Part shown: positions 44,589-53,472 of the stretch, one piece after another
How the letters are laid out: the number at the start of each line of letters is the position of its first letter
How positions within the stretch are numbered: the stretch's first letter is position 1
Source of the DNA: Mesorhizobium_K quangtriensis
Lineage (GTDB): Bacteria > Pseudomonadota > Alphaproteobacteria > Rhizobiales > Rhizobiaceae
Assembly (NCBI RefSeq): GCF_040081925.1
Contig: NZ_JBEBMF010000001.1
Span: 992,001 to 1,056,000 of the forward strand
DNA length: 64,000 nt
Direction: 5' to 3'
Notes under the pieces: generated by a model
Databases searched by the model: none
What the model saw: only the letters and a program-made list of their open reading frames with translations
Told to the model about the DNA's origin: nothing
Made by a program: the position numbers and the translations under genes

Positions 44589-45593
44589 ATGGACGCAACG
44601 CTCGCCTTTCCGCTTCTGGTCGGCCTGATCGGGGTCGCGCTGTTCTTTGACTTCCTGAATGGCCTGCACGATGCGGCCAACTCCATTGCCACCATCGTTT
44701 CGACTCGCGTGCTGCGACCGCAATATGCCGTCTTCTGGGCCGCCTTCTTCAATTTTATCGCCTTCATGTTCTTCGGCCTTCACGTCGCCGAGACGATCGG
44801 ACGCGGTATCGTCGATGCCAACATCGTGACGCCGCAGGTGGTGTTTTCAGCGCTCATCGGCGCGATCTCGTGGAACATCATTACCTGGCACTACGGCATC
44901 CCGTCCTCCAGCTCGCACGCCCTGATCGGCGGTCTGGTCGGGGGCGCGGTCGCGAAGGCAGGCAGCGTGGCGATCGTCTGGACCGGCCTCCTCAAGACCG
45001 TGGCGGCCATCGTGCTTTCGCCGCTGACCGGCTTCATCCTCGCACTGCTGCTCGTCCTTCTGGTGTCGTGGATATTCGTCAGACAGACGCCCTTCGCGGT
45101 CGACAGCAAGTTCCGCGTCATGCAGTTCATTTCCGCCTCGCTCTATTCCTTGGGACATGGCGGCAATGACGCCCAGAAGACGATGGGCATCATCGCCGTT
45201 CTCCTCTATTCGCAGGGCATGCTCGGCGACGAGTTCTACGTTCCGTTCTGGGTCGTCATCACCTGTCAGGCCATGCTGGCCTTCGGCACGCTGTTCGGCG
45301 GCTGGCGCATCGTCCACACGATGGGCTCGAAGATCACGCGGCTGAACCCCATGCAGGGCTTCTGCGCCGAGACCGGCGGCGCGATCACGCTTTTTGCAGC
45401 GACCTGGATGGGCATTCCGGTCTCCACGACCCACACCATCACCGGCGCGATCGTCGGCGTCGGCGCCGCGCGCCGCGTCTCAGCCGTGCGCTGGGGCATC
45501 GCCGGCTCGATCGTCATCGCTTGGGTCATCACCATGCCGGCCACGGCCGTCATAGCGGCCGTCGTTTTCTGGGTGACGGGCCTGTTCGCCTGA
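44589..45593 (+). CDS. pit: Low-affinity inorganic phosphate transporter
   Basis: A 334-residue Pit-family permease with about 10 membrane helices. It has the repeated family signature in both halves: FFDFLNGLHDAANSIATIVSTRVL near the N-terminus and LGHGGNDAQKTMGIIAV in the middle, plus GIPSSSSHALIGGLVG and GIPVSTTHTITGAIVG. It takes up metal-phosphate using the proton gradient. Cotranscribed with the DUF47 gene. Confidence 0.95.
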   Translation: MDATLAFPLLVGLIGVALFFDFLNGLHDAANSIATIVSTRVLRPQYAVFWAAFFNFIAFMFFGLHVAETIGRGIVDANIVTPQVVFSALIGAISWNIITWHYGIPSSSSHALIGGLVGGAVAKAGSVAIVWTGLLKTVAAIVLSPLTGFILALLLVLLVSWIFVRQTPFAVDSKFRVMQFISASLYSLGHGGNDAQKTMGIIAVLLYSQGMLGDEFYVPFWVVITCQAMLAFGTLFGGWRIVHTMGSKITRLNPMQGFCAETGGAITLFAATWMGIPVSTTHTITGAIVGVGAARRVSAVRWGIAGSIVIAWVITMPATAVIAAVVFWVTGLFA

Positions 45594-45686
45594 CGGTGGA
45601 TCGACGCTTAGGATTGGTCTGCCCGGGCTTGGTCTGGACAGCAAAAGCGACTATCTGAGGCCCAGCCAACCGGAAAGCCGCCAGTT

Positions 45687-46883
45687 ATGCCCGCCGACAC
45701 AGGAACTATTACCAAAGAAGCCGTCCTCGACCGTCTCAAGACCGTCAACGGGCCGGATTTTACAGGCAATATCGTTGAACTCGGCCTCGTATCGGACATC
45801 TTCATCGCAGACAGCAAGGTGTTCTTCTCGATCACGGTTCCGGCAGCCCGGGCGCAGGAGATGGAGCCGCTGAGGGCCGCCGCCGAGCGTGTGGTCAAGG
45901 CAATTCCGGGCGTCGCGGGCGCGATGGTAGCGCTGACTGCGGAGAAGAAGGGCGGCGGCATGGAGGCGCCGGTGGCTCCGCGTCCGCAACCCGCAGCCCC
46001 GAGGCCGGCACAGCCCGCCGCCCGCCCGCCAGTTCGTCCAGCGCCCGCAGCCCCGTCGCAGACATCAGGCAGGCGCGGCGTACCCGGCATTGCCGCGATC
46101 ATCGCGGTTGCGTCCGGCAAGGGCGGCGTCGGCAAGTCCACCACGGCCGTTAACCTCGCGCTTGGCTTGCTGGCCAACGGACTTCGCGTCGGCCTGCTCG
46201 ACGCCGACATCTATGGTCCCTCCATTCCCCGCCTGCTCGGCATTCGCGGCAAGCCGCAGACTGTCGACGGCAAGATCCTGAAACCCATGGAGAACTACGG
46301 GCTGAAGGTCATGTCCATGGGCTTCCTGGTCGAAGAGGAGACGCCGATGATCTGGCGCGGCCCCATGGTCGTGTCCGCCCTGGCCCAGATGCTGCGCGAG
46401 GTCGAATGGGGAGAACTGGACGTGCTTGTCGTCGACATGCCACCGGGCACCGGCGACGCGCAGCTCACCATGGCGCAGCAGGTGCCGCTGGCCGGCGCGG
46501 TCATCGTCTCCACCCCGCAGGATCTTGCGCTGATCGATGCGCGCAAGGGGCTCAACATGTTCAGGAAGGTTGATGTGCCGCTGCTCGGCATCGTCGAGAA
46601 CATGAGCTATTTCGTCGCGCCTGACACCGGCAAGCGCTACGATATCTTCGGCCATGGCGGCGCACGCAGGGAGGCTGAGCGGCTCGGCGTGCCCTTCCTC
46701 GGAGAGGTGCCGCTCGAGATGCAAATCCGCGAAACCTCCGATTCCGGACAGCCTGTCACGGTTTCCGATCCCGATGGCCCGCAGGCTAGGGTCTACCGTG
46801 ATATCGCCGCGAAAGTCGCCGTGCGGCTCAGTGAGGAACGCCCCCGATCGGACGCAGCCGTGCCGACCATCGTCTTCGAGTAG
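45687..46883 (+). CDS. Mrp/ApbC-type Fe-S cluster carrier ATPase
   Basis: A 398-residue protein: N-terminal MIP18/DUF59 domain (about 8-80), a Pro/Ala-rich linker (about 95-130) and a deviant P-loop ATPase (ASGKGGVGKSTTAVNLA, about 142-158; LLDADIYGPSIPRLLG; VVDMPPGTGDAQLT). It carries Fe-S clusters to target proteins. The CxxC cluster motif expected in ENMSYF-CPxC is replaced by ENMSYFVAPDTG, so cluster binding must differ; I recall the same in other alphaproteobacterial Mrp proteins. ATG 45687. Confidence 0.9.
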   Translation: MPADTGTITKEAVLDRLKTVNGPDFTGNIVELGLVSDIFIADSKVFFSITVPAARAQEMEPLRAAAERVVKAIPGVAGAMVALTAEKKGGGMEAPVAPRPQPAAPRPAQPAARPPVRPAPAAPSQTSGRRGVPGIAAIIAVASGKGGVGKSTTAVNLALGLLANGLRVGLLDADIYGPSIPRLLGIRGKPQTVDGKILKPMENYGLKVMSMGFLVEEETPMIWRGPMVVSALAQMLREVEWGELDVLVVDMPPGTGDAQLTMAQQVPLAGAVIVSTPQDLALIDARKGLNMFRKVDVPLLGIVENMSYFVAPDTGKRYDIFGHGGARREAERLGVPFLGEVPLEMQIRETSDSGQPVTVSDPDGPQARVYRDIAAKVAVRLSEERPRSDAAVPTIVFE

Positions 46884-46999
46884 AGCGTCTCGCCCAGCCC
46901 CCCGGAGCATTGACGCCAGTTTATGAGAATGCAGCAAATACAAGGCTGCCGGGCGCTTCCGGCATGTAACATCTTGCGTTGCAACATCGATTAATTTAA

Positions 47000-47012
47000 T
47001 TTGTCAGACAAA
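47000..47012. promoter_or_regulatory. FCD-GntR-type dyad upstream of the dehydratase gene
   Basis: TTTGTC-A-GACAAA is a perfect 13-base dyad, 61-73 bases before the dehydratase ATG. Its core TTGTCAGACAA shares the TTGTNNGACAA pattern with the dyads at 23435 and 33025. AT-rich DNA just upstream (46991-47001) could hold the -10 of a promoter. Confidence 0.5.
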
Positions 47013-47073
47013 AGCTACTTGCTGGTTTTCCGGCGTTGGAATATCGATGCTCGACCCATACCCGGAGAGTTCC

Positions 47074-48876
47074 ATGGCAGGCCCGACGACCAAGAAGAAA
47101 TACCGTTCGCAGGAATGGTTCAACAATCCAGACAATCCGGGCATGACCGCGCTTTACCTCGAGCGCTACCTGAACTACGGCCTTACTCGTGAGGAACTCC
47201 AGTCCGGCAAGCCGCTGATCGGCATCGCGCAGACCGGCAACGACCTGTCGCCCTGCAACCGCCACCATCTTGAGCTTGCCAAGCGCGTCCGCGAAGGCAT
47301 CCGCGAGGCCGGCGGCATCGCCTTCGAATTCCCGACGCATCCGATCCAGGAAACGGGCAAGCGCCCAACGGCGTCCCTCGACCGTAACCTCGCCTATCTG
47401 TCGCTCGTCGAGATCCTGTACGGCTACCCCCTCGACGGCGTCGTGCTGACGATCGGCTGCGACAAGACCACGCCGGCGCTGCTGATGGCGGCGGCCACCG
47501 TCAACATCCCCGCAATCGCGCTGTCGGTCGGCCCGATGCTGAACGGCTGGCATCGTGGCGAGCGCACCGGTTCGGGGACGGTCGTGTGGAAGGCGCGTGA
47601 GCTCCTTGCCGCCGGCGAGATCGACTATGAAGGCTTCCTCGATGTCGTCGCGTCGTCGGCCCCTTCGGTCGGCTATTGCAACACGATGGGCACGGCGACG
47701 ACGATGAACAGCCTCGCCGAGGCACTCGGAATGCAGTTGCCCGGCTCGGCCGCCATTCCCGCGCCCTATCGCGAGCGCGGCCAGATATCCTACCTGACCG
47801 GCAAGCGTATCGTTGAGATGGTCGAGGAGGATCTGAAGCCATCCGACATCATGACCCGCGAAGCCTTCGAGAACGCGATCGTCGTCAACTCTGCCATCGG
47901 AGGCTCGACCAACGCGCCGATCCATCTCAACGCGGTCGCCCGCCACCTCGGCGTTCCGCTCGACAATGACGACTGGCAGAGGGTCGGCCACCACGTCCCG
48001 CTCATCGTCAACCTGCAGCCGGCCGGCGAATATCTCGGCGAGGATTACCACCATGCCGGCGGCGTACCCGCCGTCGTGGCCGAGTTGATGAAGGCGGACC
48101 TGCTGCCGCATCCAGGCGCCAAGACCGTTAACGGCAAGTCGATCGGCGAGAACTGCGCCGGCGTCGAGAACCTCGACGAGAAGGTCATCCGCCCGGTCTC
48201 CGCACCGCTGAAGGAAGAGGCCGGCTTCATCAACCTGAAGGGCAACCTCTTCGACAGCGCCATCATGAAGACAAGCGTGATCTCGGAGGAGTTCCGCGAC
48301 CGCTATCTGTCCAACCCGAACGACCCGGAAGCGTTCGAGGGCAAGGCCGCCGTGTTCGACGGACCCGAGGACTATCATGCGCGCATCGAAGATCCCGCCG
48401 AGGGCATCGACGAGCACACGATCCTCTTCATGCGCGGCGCCGGTCCGATCGGCTATCCGGGCGGTGCCGAGGTCGTGAACATGCAGCCGCCGGCATACCT
48501 GCTCAAGCGCGGCATCCATTCGCTGCCCTGCATCGGCGACGGCCGCCAGTCCGGCACGTCGGGATCGCCGTCCATCCTCAATGCCTCGCCTGAGGCGGCC
48601 GTAGGCGGCGGCCTCGCGTTGCTCAGGACAGGTGATCGTGTCCGCATCGATCTCAAGAAGGGCACCGCCAATATCCTGATCCCGGACGACGAGCTGGCCG
48701 CGCGCCGCACTGCGCTCAACGGCAACGGCGGCTATCACTATCCAAAGCACCAGACGCCTTGGCAGGAAATCCAGCGCGGCATCGTCGACCAGTTCGACAA
48801 GGGCATGGTCCTGAAGCCGGCCGTGAAATACCAGCACGTCGCACAAACGAGCGGCGTTCCGCGCGACAACCACTGA
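47074..48876 (+). CDS. IlvD/Edd-family sugar-acid dehydratase
   Basis: A 600-residue Fe-S dehydratase. Three cluster cysteines are visible: Cys61 (NDLSPCN), Cys128 (TIGCDKTTP) and Cys201 (VGYCNTMGTA); Lys130 is the active-site Lys. The GCDKTTPA version and the 600-residue length suit the arabinonate/xylonate dehydratase branch more than branched-chain IlvD. It would convert an aldonate to a 2-keto-3-deoxy acid. ATG 47074 is chosen for its GGAGAG site and conserved start; ATG 47047 adds nine residues. It converges on a D-erythronate dehydrogenase-like gene. Confidence 0.88.
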   Translation: MAGPTTKKKYRSQEWFNNPDNPGMTALYLERYLNYGLTREELQSGKPLIGIAQTGNDLSPCNRHHLELAKRVREGIREAGGIAFEFPTHPIQETGKRPTASLDRNLAYLSLVEILYGYPLDGVVLTIGCDKTTPALLMAAATVNIPAIALSVGPMLNGWHRGERTGSGTVVWKARELLAAGEIDYEGFLDVVASSAPSVGYCNTMGTATTMNSLAEALGMQLPGSAAIPAPYRERGQISYLTGKRIVEMVEEDLKPSDIMTREAFENAIVVNSAIGGSTNAPIHLNAVARHLGVPLDNDDWQRVGHHVPLIVNLQPAGEYLGEDYHHAGGVPAVVAELMKADLLPHPGAKTVNGKSIGENCAGVENLDEKVIRPVSAPLKEEAGFINLKGNLFDSAIMKTSVISEEFRDRYLSNPNDPEAFEGKAAVFDGPEDYHARIEDPAEGIDEHTILFMRGAGPIGYPGGAEVVNMQPPAYLLKRGIHSLPCIGDGRQSGTSGSPSILNASPEAAVGGGLALLRTGDRVRIDLKKGTANILIPDDELAARRTALNGNGGYHYPKHQTPWQEIQRGIVDQFDKGMVLKPAVKYQHVAQTSGVPRDNH

Positions 48877-48891
48877 GGCGCGGCATACTTT

Positions 48892-48929
48892 AAAAAAAGC
48901 CTGCCGGTGCATTACGCCGGCAGGCCTTT
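48892..48929. terminator. Bidirectional terminator between dehydratase and denD-like genes
   Basis: A perfect 9-base stem GCCTGCCGG/CCGGCAGGC (48899-48907/48917-48925) with a 9-base loop, flanked by seven A's on the left and CTTTTC on the right. It therefore gives a T run on either strand and can end both convergent transcripts. Confidence 0.8.
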
Positions 48930-48978
48930 TCATTTCAGGATGGCGCGTCCAGTTCGAGCCTGAACCGACCCAACGCCC

Positions 48979-49968
48979 TCAGCCGGGGACGCTGCCACCC
49001 AGTTCGTCCTCGACATGCGCGCGGATGATATCGTCGAAGGATTTTTCGGCCTTGAAGCCGAATTCGGTGGCGCGGTCGGCGTCGAAATTCTGTGGCCATC
49101 CCGCGACCATCTTGACGATCGCCTCGTCCGGCTCACGGCGGATCAGCTTGACCGCCTTCTCGCCGGCGATCCGGCGAAGGGCTTCGATTTCCTCGCCCAC
49201 GGTTGCCGACAGGCCGGGCATGGTGAGCGAACGCCGCGCGCCGAGTGGGGCAGTGTCCATTTCCGCAGCGTGCAGCAGGAAGCCAACCGCCGCGCGTGGG
49301 CTGGCGAACCAGTGCCGCACATCCTCGCTCACCGGCAGGACGGCCTCGATGCCGGAAAGCGGCTCGCGCAGGATGTTGGAGAAAAAGCCTGACGCTGCTT
49401 TGTTCGGCTTGCCCGGACGAACAACGATCGTCGGCAGACGGATGCCCACGCCGTCGAGGAAGCCGCGCCGCGAATAGTCCGCCAGCAACAGTTCGCCGAT
49501 CGCCTTCTGCGTACCGTAGCTGGTCAACGGCGTGTTGTGGAAAGTATCGCCGATCTTTTCGGGGAACGGCTGGCCGAAGACGGCGATGGACGACGTGAAA
49601 ACCAGCTTCGGCTTGTAGGGCGCCTTCTTGCCTTCCAGCCGGATCGCCTCCAGCAACTCGCGGGTGCCGTCGAGGTTGATCTTGTAGCCTTTCTCGAAAT
49701 CGGCTTCCGCCTCGCCCGACACGATGGCGGCCAGATGGAATATGAGGTCCGGCCGGTCTGCGATCAGACCTGCCGCAACGCCGTCATCGGAAAGATCAGC
49801 CGCGACGAGCCGCACCTTGCCGGTGAAGCCGGCAGGCTGCGTCGGCTGCACGACATCGACCAGCGTCAGCCCCTCGATTGGTTTTCCGTTTACTCCACCC
49901 CGGGCGACGAGCGCCTCGACAAGCTTGCGCCCGACCATGCCGGCCGCGCCGATGACAAGAATATGCAT
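48979..49968 (-). CDS. denD: D-erythronate dehydrogenase-like SDR/epimerase
   Basis: A 329-residue extended short-chain dehydrogenase of the DenD type: NAD site VIGAAGMVGRKLVEAL at the N-terminus, FTSSIAVFGQPFP and the catalytic SYGTQKAIGE (YxxxK). DenD oxidises D-erythronate at C2 in the tetronate pathway. The usual partners (OtnI isomerase, OtnK kinase, OtnC decarboxylase) are not in this window, so its pathway is unclear. It starts 15 bases after the DUF2188 gene on the same strand. The symbol is by resemblance. Confidence 0.82.
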   Translation of the reverse strand: MHILVIGAAGMVGRKLVEALVARGGVNGKPIEGLTLVDVVQPTQPAGFTGKVRLVAADLSDDGVAAGLIADRPDLIFHLAAIVSGEAEADFEKGYKINLDGTRELLEAIRLEGKKAPYKPKLVFTSSIAVFGQPFPEKIGDTFHNTPLTSYGTQKAIGELLLADYSRRGFLDGVGIRLPTIVVRPGKPNKAASGFFSNILREPLSGIEAVLPVSEDVRHWFASPRAAVGFLLHAAEMDTAPLGARRSLTMPGLSATVGEEIEALRRIAGEKAVKLIRREPDEAIVKMVAGWPQNFDADRATEFGFKAEKSFDDIIRAHVEDELGGSVPG

Positions 49969-49983
49969 GTGCGTTCCTGATTT

Positions 49984-50238
49984 TCAGTCCGATTTCGTCG
50001 CGTCGGATATTTCCGTCTCCGGACGGTCGTCACCCTGCGAGACTTCTCCGTGCCATCTTCCGGCGGTATCTTCGTACTCGATTCCTTCGGTCCTGCCAGC
50101 CACCTGCTGCTCGCCGGCCGCGATTTTGGCCGCCGCAAGCGCATCCGCGTGCGATGGGAAGGTTTCCGAGAAGGTCCCGCCGACCTTGTAGGCCCAGCCG
50201 CCGTCATGCTCGACAATTTCGTATGTGACTTTTGTCAT
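49984..50238 (-). CDS. DUF2188-family small protein
   Basis: An 84-residue soluble acidic protein with the DUF2188 pattern: YEIVEHDGGWAYKVGG, SHADALAAAKIAAGEQ and IEYEDTAGRWHGE. Function unknown; such proteins are common in rhizobia. The ATG 50238 is chosen for its GGAGA site; the 21-residue extension upstream is not conserved-looking. It lies between the dipeptidase and denD-like genes, probably in one transcript. Confidence 0.8.
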   Translation of the reverse strand: MTKVTYEIVEHDGGWAYKVGGTFSETFPSHADALAAAKIAAGEQQVAGRTEGIEYEDTAGRWHGEVSQGDDRPETEISDATKSD

Positions 50239-50297
50239 GCAACTCTCCGCAGGTTTTTGCCCCCGGCTTGATATGGCGCAGCCGCCGGCACAGGCAA

Positions 50298-51389
50298 TCA
50301 CACTCTAGGATGAGGCGCCTCATGCCAGGCGCCGGCCAGCACCCTCAACCAGTTTTCGCGGCAAATCTTCGCCAGGTCCTCGTCACCATATCCGGCGGCG
50401 CTCAACCCTTCAACGAGCTTCTGGAGACCTGCCGCGTCGCCGATCTCTGCAGGGATCGTCGCCCCGTCGAAATCGGAGCCGAGCGCGACGCCGTCCACGC
50501 CGAGTTTCCCAACGAGATGGTCAATATGCCTTATCATCTCGGGAATCGAGGTCTCGGCGTTCTCCTGTCCGTCAGCCCTCAGCATGCCCACGGCGAAATT
50601 GAGCCCGACAAGTCCCTTGCTTTCGCGCACCGCATCGAGCTGTCGATCGGTCAGGTTGCGCGCGACAGGCGTGATCGCATGCGCGTTGGAATGGCTGACG
50701 ACCAGCGGTTGGTCTGAGATTTGCGCAACGTCCCAAAAGCCTTTTTCGGTGATGTGGGCCAGGTCGATCAGGATGCCGAGCCGGTTGCATTCCTTTACCA
50801 GCCTCTTGCCCGCTTCGGTCAGGCCGGGGCCGGTGTCGGGGTCCATCGGATAGGCGAAGGGAACGCCGTGCCCAAAGATGTTGTTGCGGCTCCAGACCGG
50901 CCCCAGCGAGCGGAGGCCGGCGGCATAGAATGTCTCCAGCGCCGAAAGCTCAGCGTCGATTGCCTCGCAACCCTCCATGTGAAGGACGGCCGCGAAGACG
51001 CCGTCCTTCATCGCGGCCGCGATGTCCTTGCTGCTCCGGCAGATGCGCCAGCCGCCGGCGCGTTCGATGCGCAGTGCGATAGCCATGAAGTCCAGGGCGA
51101 TATCGAGCGATGGTTGCCGCTCCAGCGGCGCGGCCAGCGGCGTGACATAGTGGCCGCGCGCGTCGGGCTTCGCGAAATCGAGGTGGCCGGAAGGGATGTA
51201 GATGGCGCACAGGCCACCAATCAGACCACCGGCCGTGGCGCGGATTTTGTCGATGTGGCCGCGTCCCGAGCCCTCGTAGCCCTGGCCCTTGGGACCATCG
51301 ACGAACTCGGCCACCGGGTCCGTGCCGCGCTTCATATGGTTCCACAGGCGGAACAGCACGTCGTTATGGCCGTCGAACACCTGCTGCAT
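50298..51389 (-). CDS. Membrane dipeptidase (M19 family)
   Basis: A 363-residue renal-dipeptidase-like metallopeptidase. Metal ligands: His8 and Asp10 (DGHNDV), the bridging Glu in LHMEGCEA, His in LIDLAHI and in VVSHSNAHA; SDFDG near the C-terminus completes the site. M19 enzymes cleave dipeptides, including D-amino acid and beta-lactam substrates. ATG 51389 is not the only possible start, but it fits the conserved N-terminal strand. Confidence 0.92.
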   Translation of the reverse strand: MQQVFDGHNDVLFRLWNHMKRGTDPVAEFVDGPKGQGYEGSGRGHIDKIRATAGGLIGGLCAIYIPSGHLDFAKPDARGHYVTPLAAPLERQPSLDIALDFMAIALRIERAGGWRICRSSKDIAAAMKDGVFAAVLHMEGCEAIDAELSALETFYAAGLRSLGPVWSRNNIFGHGVPFAYPMDPDTGPGLTEAGKRLVKECNRLGILIDLAHITEKGFWDVAQISDQPLVVSHSNAHAITPVARNLTDRQLDAVRESKGLVGLNFAVGMLRADGQENAETSIPEMIRHIDHLVGKLGVDGVALGSDFDGATIPAEIGDAAGLQKLVEGLSAAGYGDEDLAKICRENWLRVLAGAWHEAPHPRV

Positions 51390-51427
51390 CTGTCGTCCTT
51401 GGTGGCCTGTCGATCTGGCGGGAGGTT

Positions 51428-53185
51428 TCAGGGCATCAGCTGGTATTCGTGCAGCTTCTTGTAGATGCCGCCCGGCTTGGAGAGCAGTTCGGCGTGGCTG
51501 CCCTGTTCCACCGCCTGCCCGGCCTCCATGACAATGATCTTGTGCGCGCGATGGACGGTCGAAAGGCGGTGCGCGATCGCGATGGTCGTGCGCCCTTCCT
51601 GCAGGTTCTCCAGCGCATCGCGGAAGAGGGCTTCCGACTCCGCGTCGAGCGCGCTTGTCGCCTCGTCGAGGAGCAGGATTGGGGCGTTGCGGAGGATCGC
51701 GCGGGCGATCGAGATGCGCTGCTTCTGGCCGCCCGAGAGCAGGACGCCGTTCTCGCCGACACCCGTCTTGTACCCTTTGGGCAGGGCCTTGATAAAAGCA
51801 TGCGCGTTGGCGGCCTTCGCGGCGGCGATCACCTCTTCGTCGGTGGCGTCCTGCCTTCCCATGCGGATATTTTGCATGACCGAATTGTCGAACAGAAAAG
51901 TGTCCTGGCTCACATAGGCGATCTTGTCGCGCAGCGATTGCAACGTTGCCTTTTTGATGTCCTCGCCATCGAACAGCACGCGCCCGCTCTCTGGATCGTA
52001 GAGCCGCATGATCAGGTTCAGCACCGTCGACTTGCCACCGCCGGACACACCGACCAGCGCCGTCATCTTTCCTGCGGGGAACACGATGTCGAGATTCTTC
52101 AGCACAGCCTCGTTCTCGCGATACGAGAAGGACACGCCGTCGAAGCGGATTTCGCCGGGACCGTCCGCGAGCGGTTTCGCGTCGGCCGCCTCTTCCATCG
52201 TCAGCGGCCGGTCGGTGACCTCATACATCATGCGCACGCCGACCATGCCGGCCTCGAGCGAAACGCGGGCCCGCGCCAGTCGCTTCGCCGGCTCGTAGCA
52301 GAGCAGCAGCGCGGTGATGAAGGCCATGACCGAACCCGGCGTATGGCCGCCCTGCACGACGAGATATCCGCTGATCAGGACGACGGAAGCGATCGCCAGT
52401 CCGGCGAGCGTCTCCATGATCGGATTCGTGACGGCCTCCAGCGCGGCGATGCTGTTTGCTCGCTTTTGCACGTCTGCCACCGCCTCATACATGCGATTGC
52501 GCATCGTGCCCTCAAGGTTGAAGGACTTCACGATCCGCGCGCCGAACACCGTCTCCTGCATGACCCGCATGATCTTCGAGACCGAGGCGAGTTCTTTCTG
52601 CATGATGTGTCGCGTTCGCTTCAGCAGCTTGTTGACCGAGAAGATCGCGATCGGCCCGACCACGAAGGCGACGAGAGACAGCATGGGCTGCTGGAACGCC
52701 ATGACGGCGACGAGGCCGATCACGGAGAAGAGGTCGCGAATGAACGATGTCACCAGCGTATCGACCACACCGCGCGCGGCCTGCGCGCTCTGCGTCATGC
52801 GCATGATGAGGTCGGCCGAGGAATAGGAGTGGTAGAATTCTATGCCGTGCGCCAGCATGCGGTCATAGATCTTGCGCTGGCGGTCGGCGATAATCGCGTT
52901 GCCTGCGCGCGAGAGAAACAGCGTCTGGAAGAACGTAGCGAATCCCTTGACGATGAAGATTATCGCAACGAATCCGGCGATTTCATAAATGACCGTGAGA
53001 TCCTTGGCGCCGGTGAACTCGTTGGTGATGTCGCGCATGATCCAGGCGCTTGCCGCCGTCGTCGCGGCGACGATGATCATGGCGATAATCGCGACACCGT
53101 AGCCAAACGCATGCTCACGAAATGATTCCCGCAGTAGGCGGGCGACAAGGCGCTGGTTGGCGGTTGACCGGAAAAACTTGAGCAA
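51428..53185 (-). CDS. MsbA-like ABC exporter (fused permease-ATPase)
   Basis: A 585-residue half-transporter with six N-terminal membrane helices (to about 330) and one ABC domain: Walker A GVSGGGKST, signature LSGGQKQRISIARA, Walker B ILLLDEATSALD. MsbA-type proteins flip lipids or lipopolysaccharide and also export drugs. I prefer the TTG at 53185, which follows AAGGAACC; the longer frame from 53263 has a poor N-terminus. It forms its own unit, with a possible terminator-like hairpin in the leader region at 53308. Confidence 0.88.
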   Translation of the reverse strand: MLKFFRSTANQRLVARLLRESFREHAFGYGVAIIAMIIVAATTAASAWIMRDITNEFTGAKDLTVIYEIAGFVAIIFIVKGFATFFQTLFLSRAGNAIIADRQRKIYDRMLAHGIEFYHSYSSADLIMRMTQSAQAARGVVDTLVTSFIRDLFSVIGLVAVMAFQQPMLSLVAFVVGPIAIFSVNKLLKRTRHIMQKELASVSKIMRVMQETVFGARIVKSFNLEGTMRNRMYEAVADVQKRANSIAALEAVTNPIMETLAGLAIASVVLISGYLVVQGGHTPGSVMAFITALLLCYEPAKRLARARVSLEAGMVGVRMMYEVTDRPLTMEEAADAKPLADGPGEIRFDGVSFSYRENEAVLKNLDIVFPAGKMTALVGVSGGGKSTVLNLIMRLYDPESGRVLFDGEDIKKATLQSLRDKIAYVSQDTFLFDNSVMQNIRMGRQDATDEEVIAAAKAANAHAFIKALPKGYKTGVGENGVLLSGGQKQRISIARAILRNAPILLLDEATSALDAESEALFRDALENLQEGRTTIAIAHRLSTVHRAHKIIVMEAGQAVEQGSHAELLSKPGGIYKKLHEYQLMP

Positions 53186-53307
53186 ACGATGGTTCCTTGT
53201 CCGAACATCTCGGGCAGCCGGCCCTATATAGGATCGACCTGTGCAAGTCACGGCACAAACCACGATCGGAATGAAGGGACGGACAGCGTTCTCGCGTCCA
53301 GGGGCCC

Positions 53308-53326
53308 AACCGGCCTAGCCGGTTTT
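53308..53326 (+). terminator. Terminator-like hairpin in the msbA-tetR gap
   Basis: AACCGGC-CTA-GCCGGTT followed by TTC: a perfect 7-base stem with a T-rich end on the plus strand, in the 287-base divergent gap between the exporter gene (minus) and the TetR gene (plus). No plus-strand gene ends here, so it could close a short RNA starting near 53200, or attenuate the TetR transcript. Confidence 0.35.
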
Positions 53327-53472
53327 CTCCCCGATATTTGTGCAAGGAAGGGGCACGCAATTGCCGGACATGCCGATTTCGCCTAGTCGTTTCAGTTGGG
53401 GTAGGAAGCGAAGGGGGCAGGCGTGAAGCAGAAAACGGACGCGACAGCGTGTAATTCTGGGAAATTCCCGGC

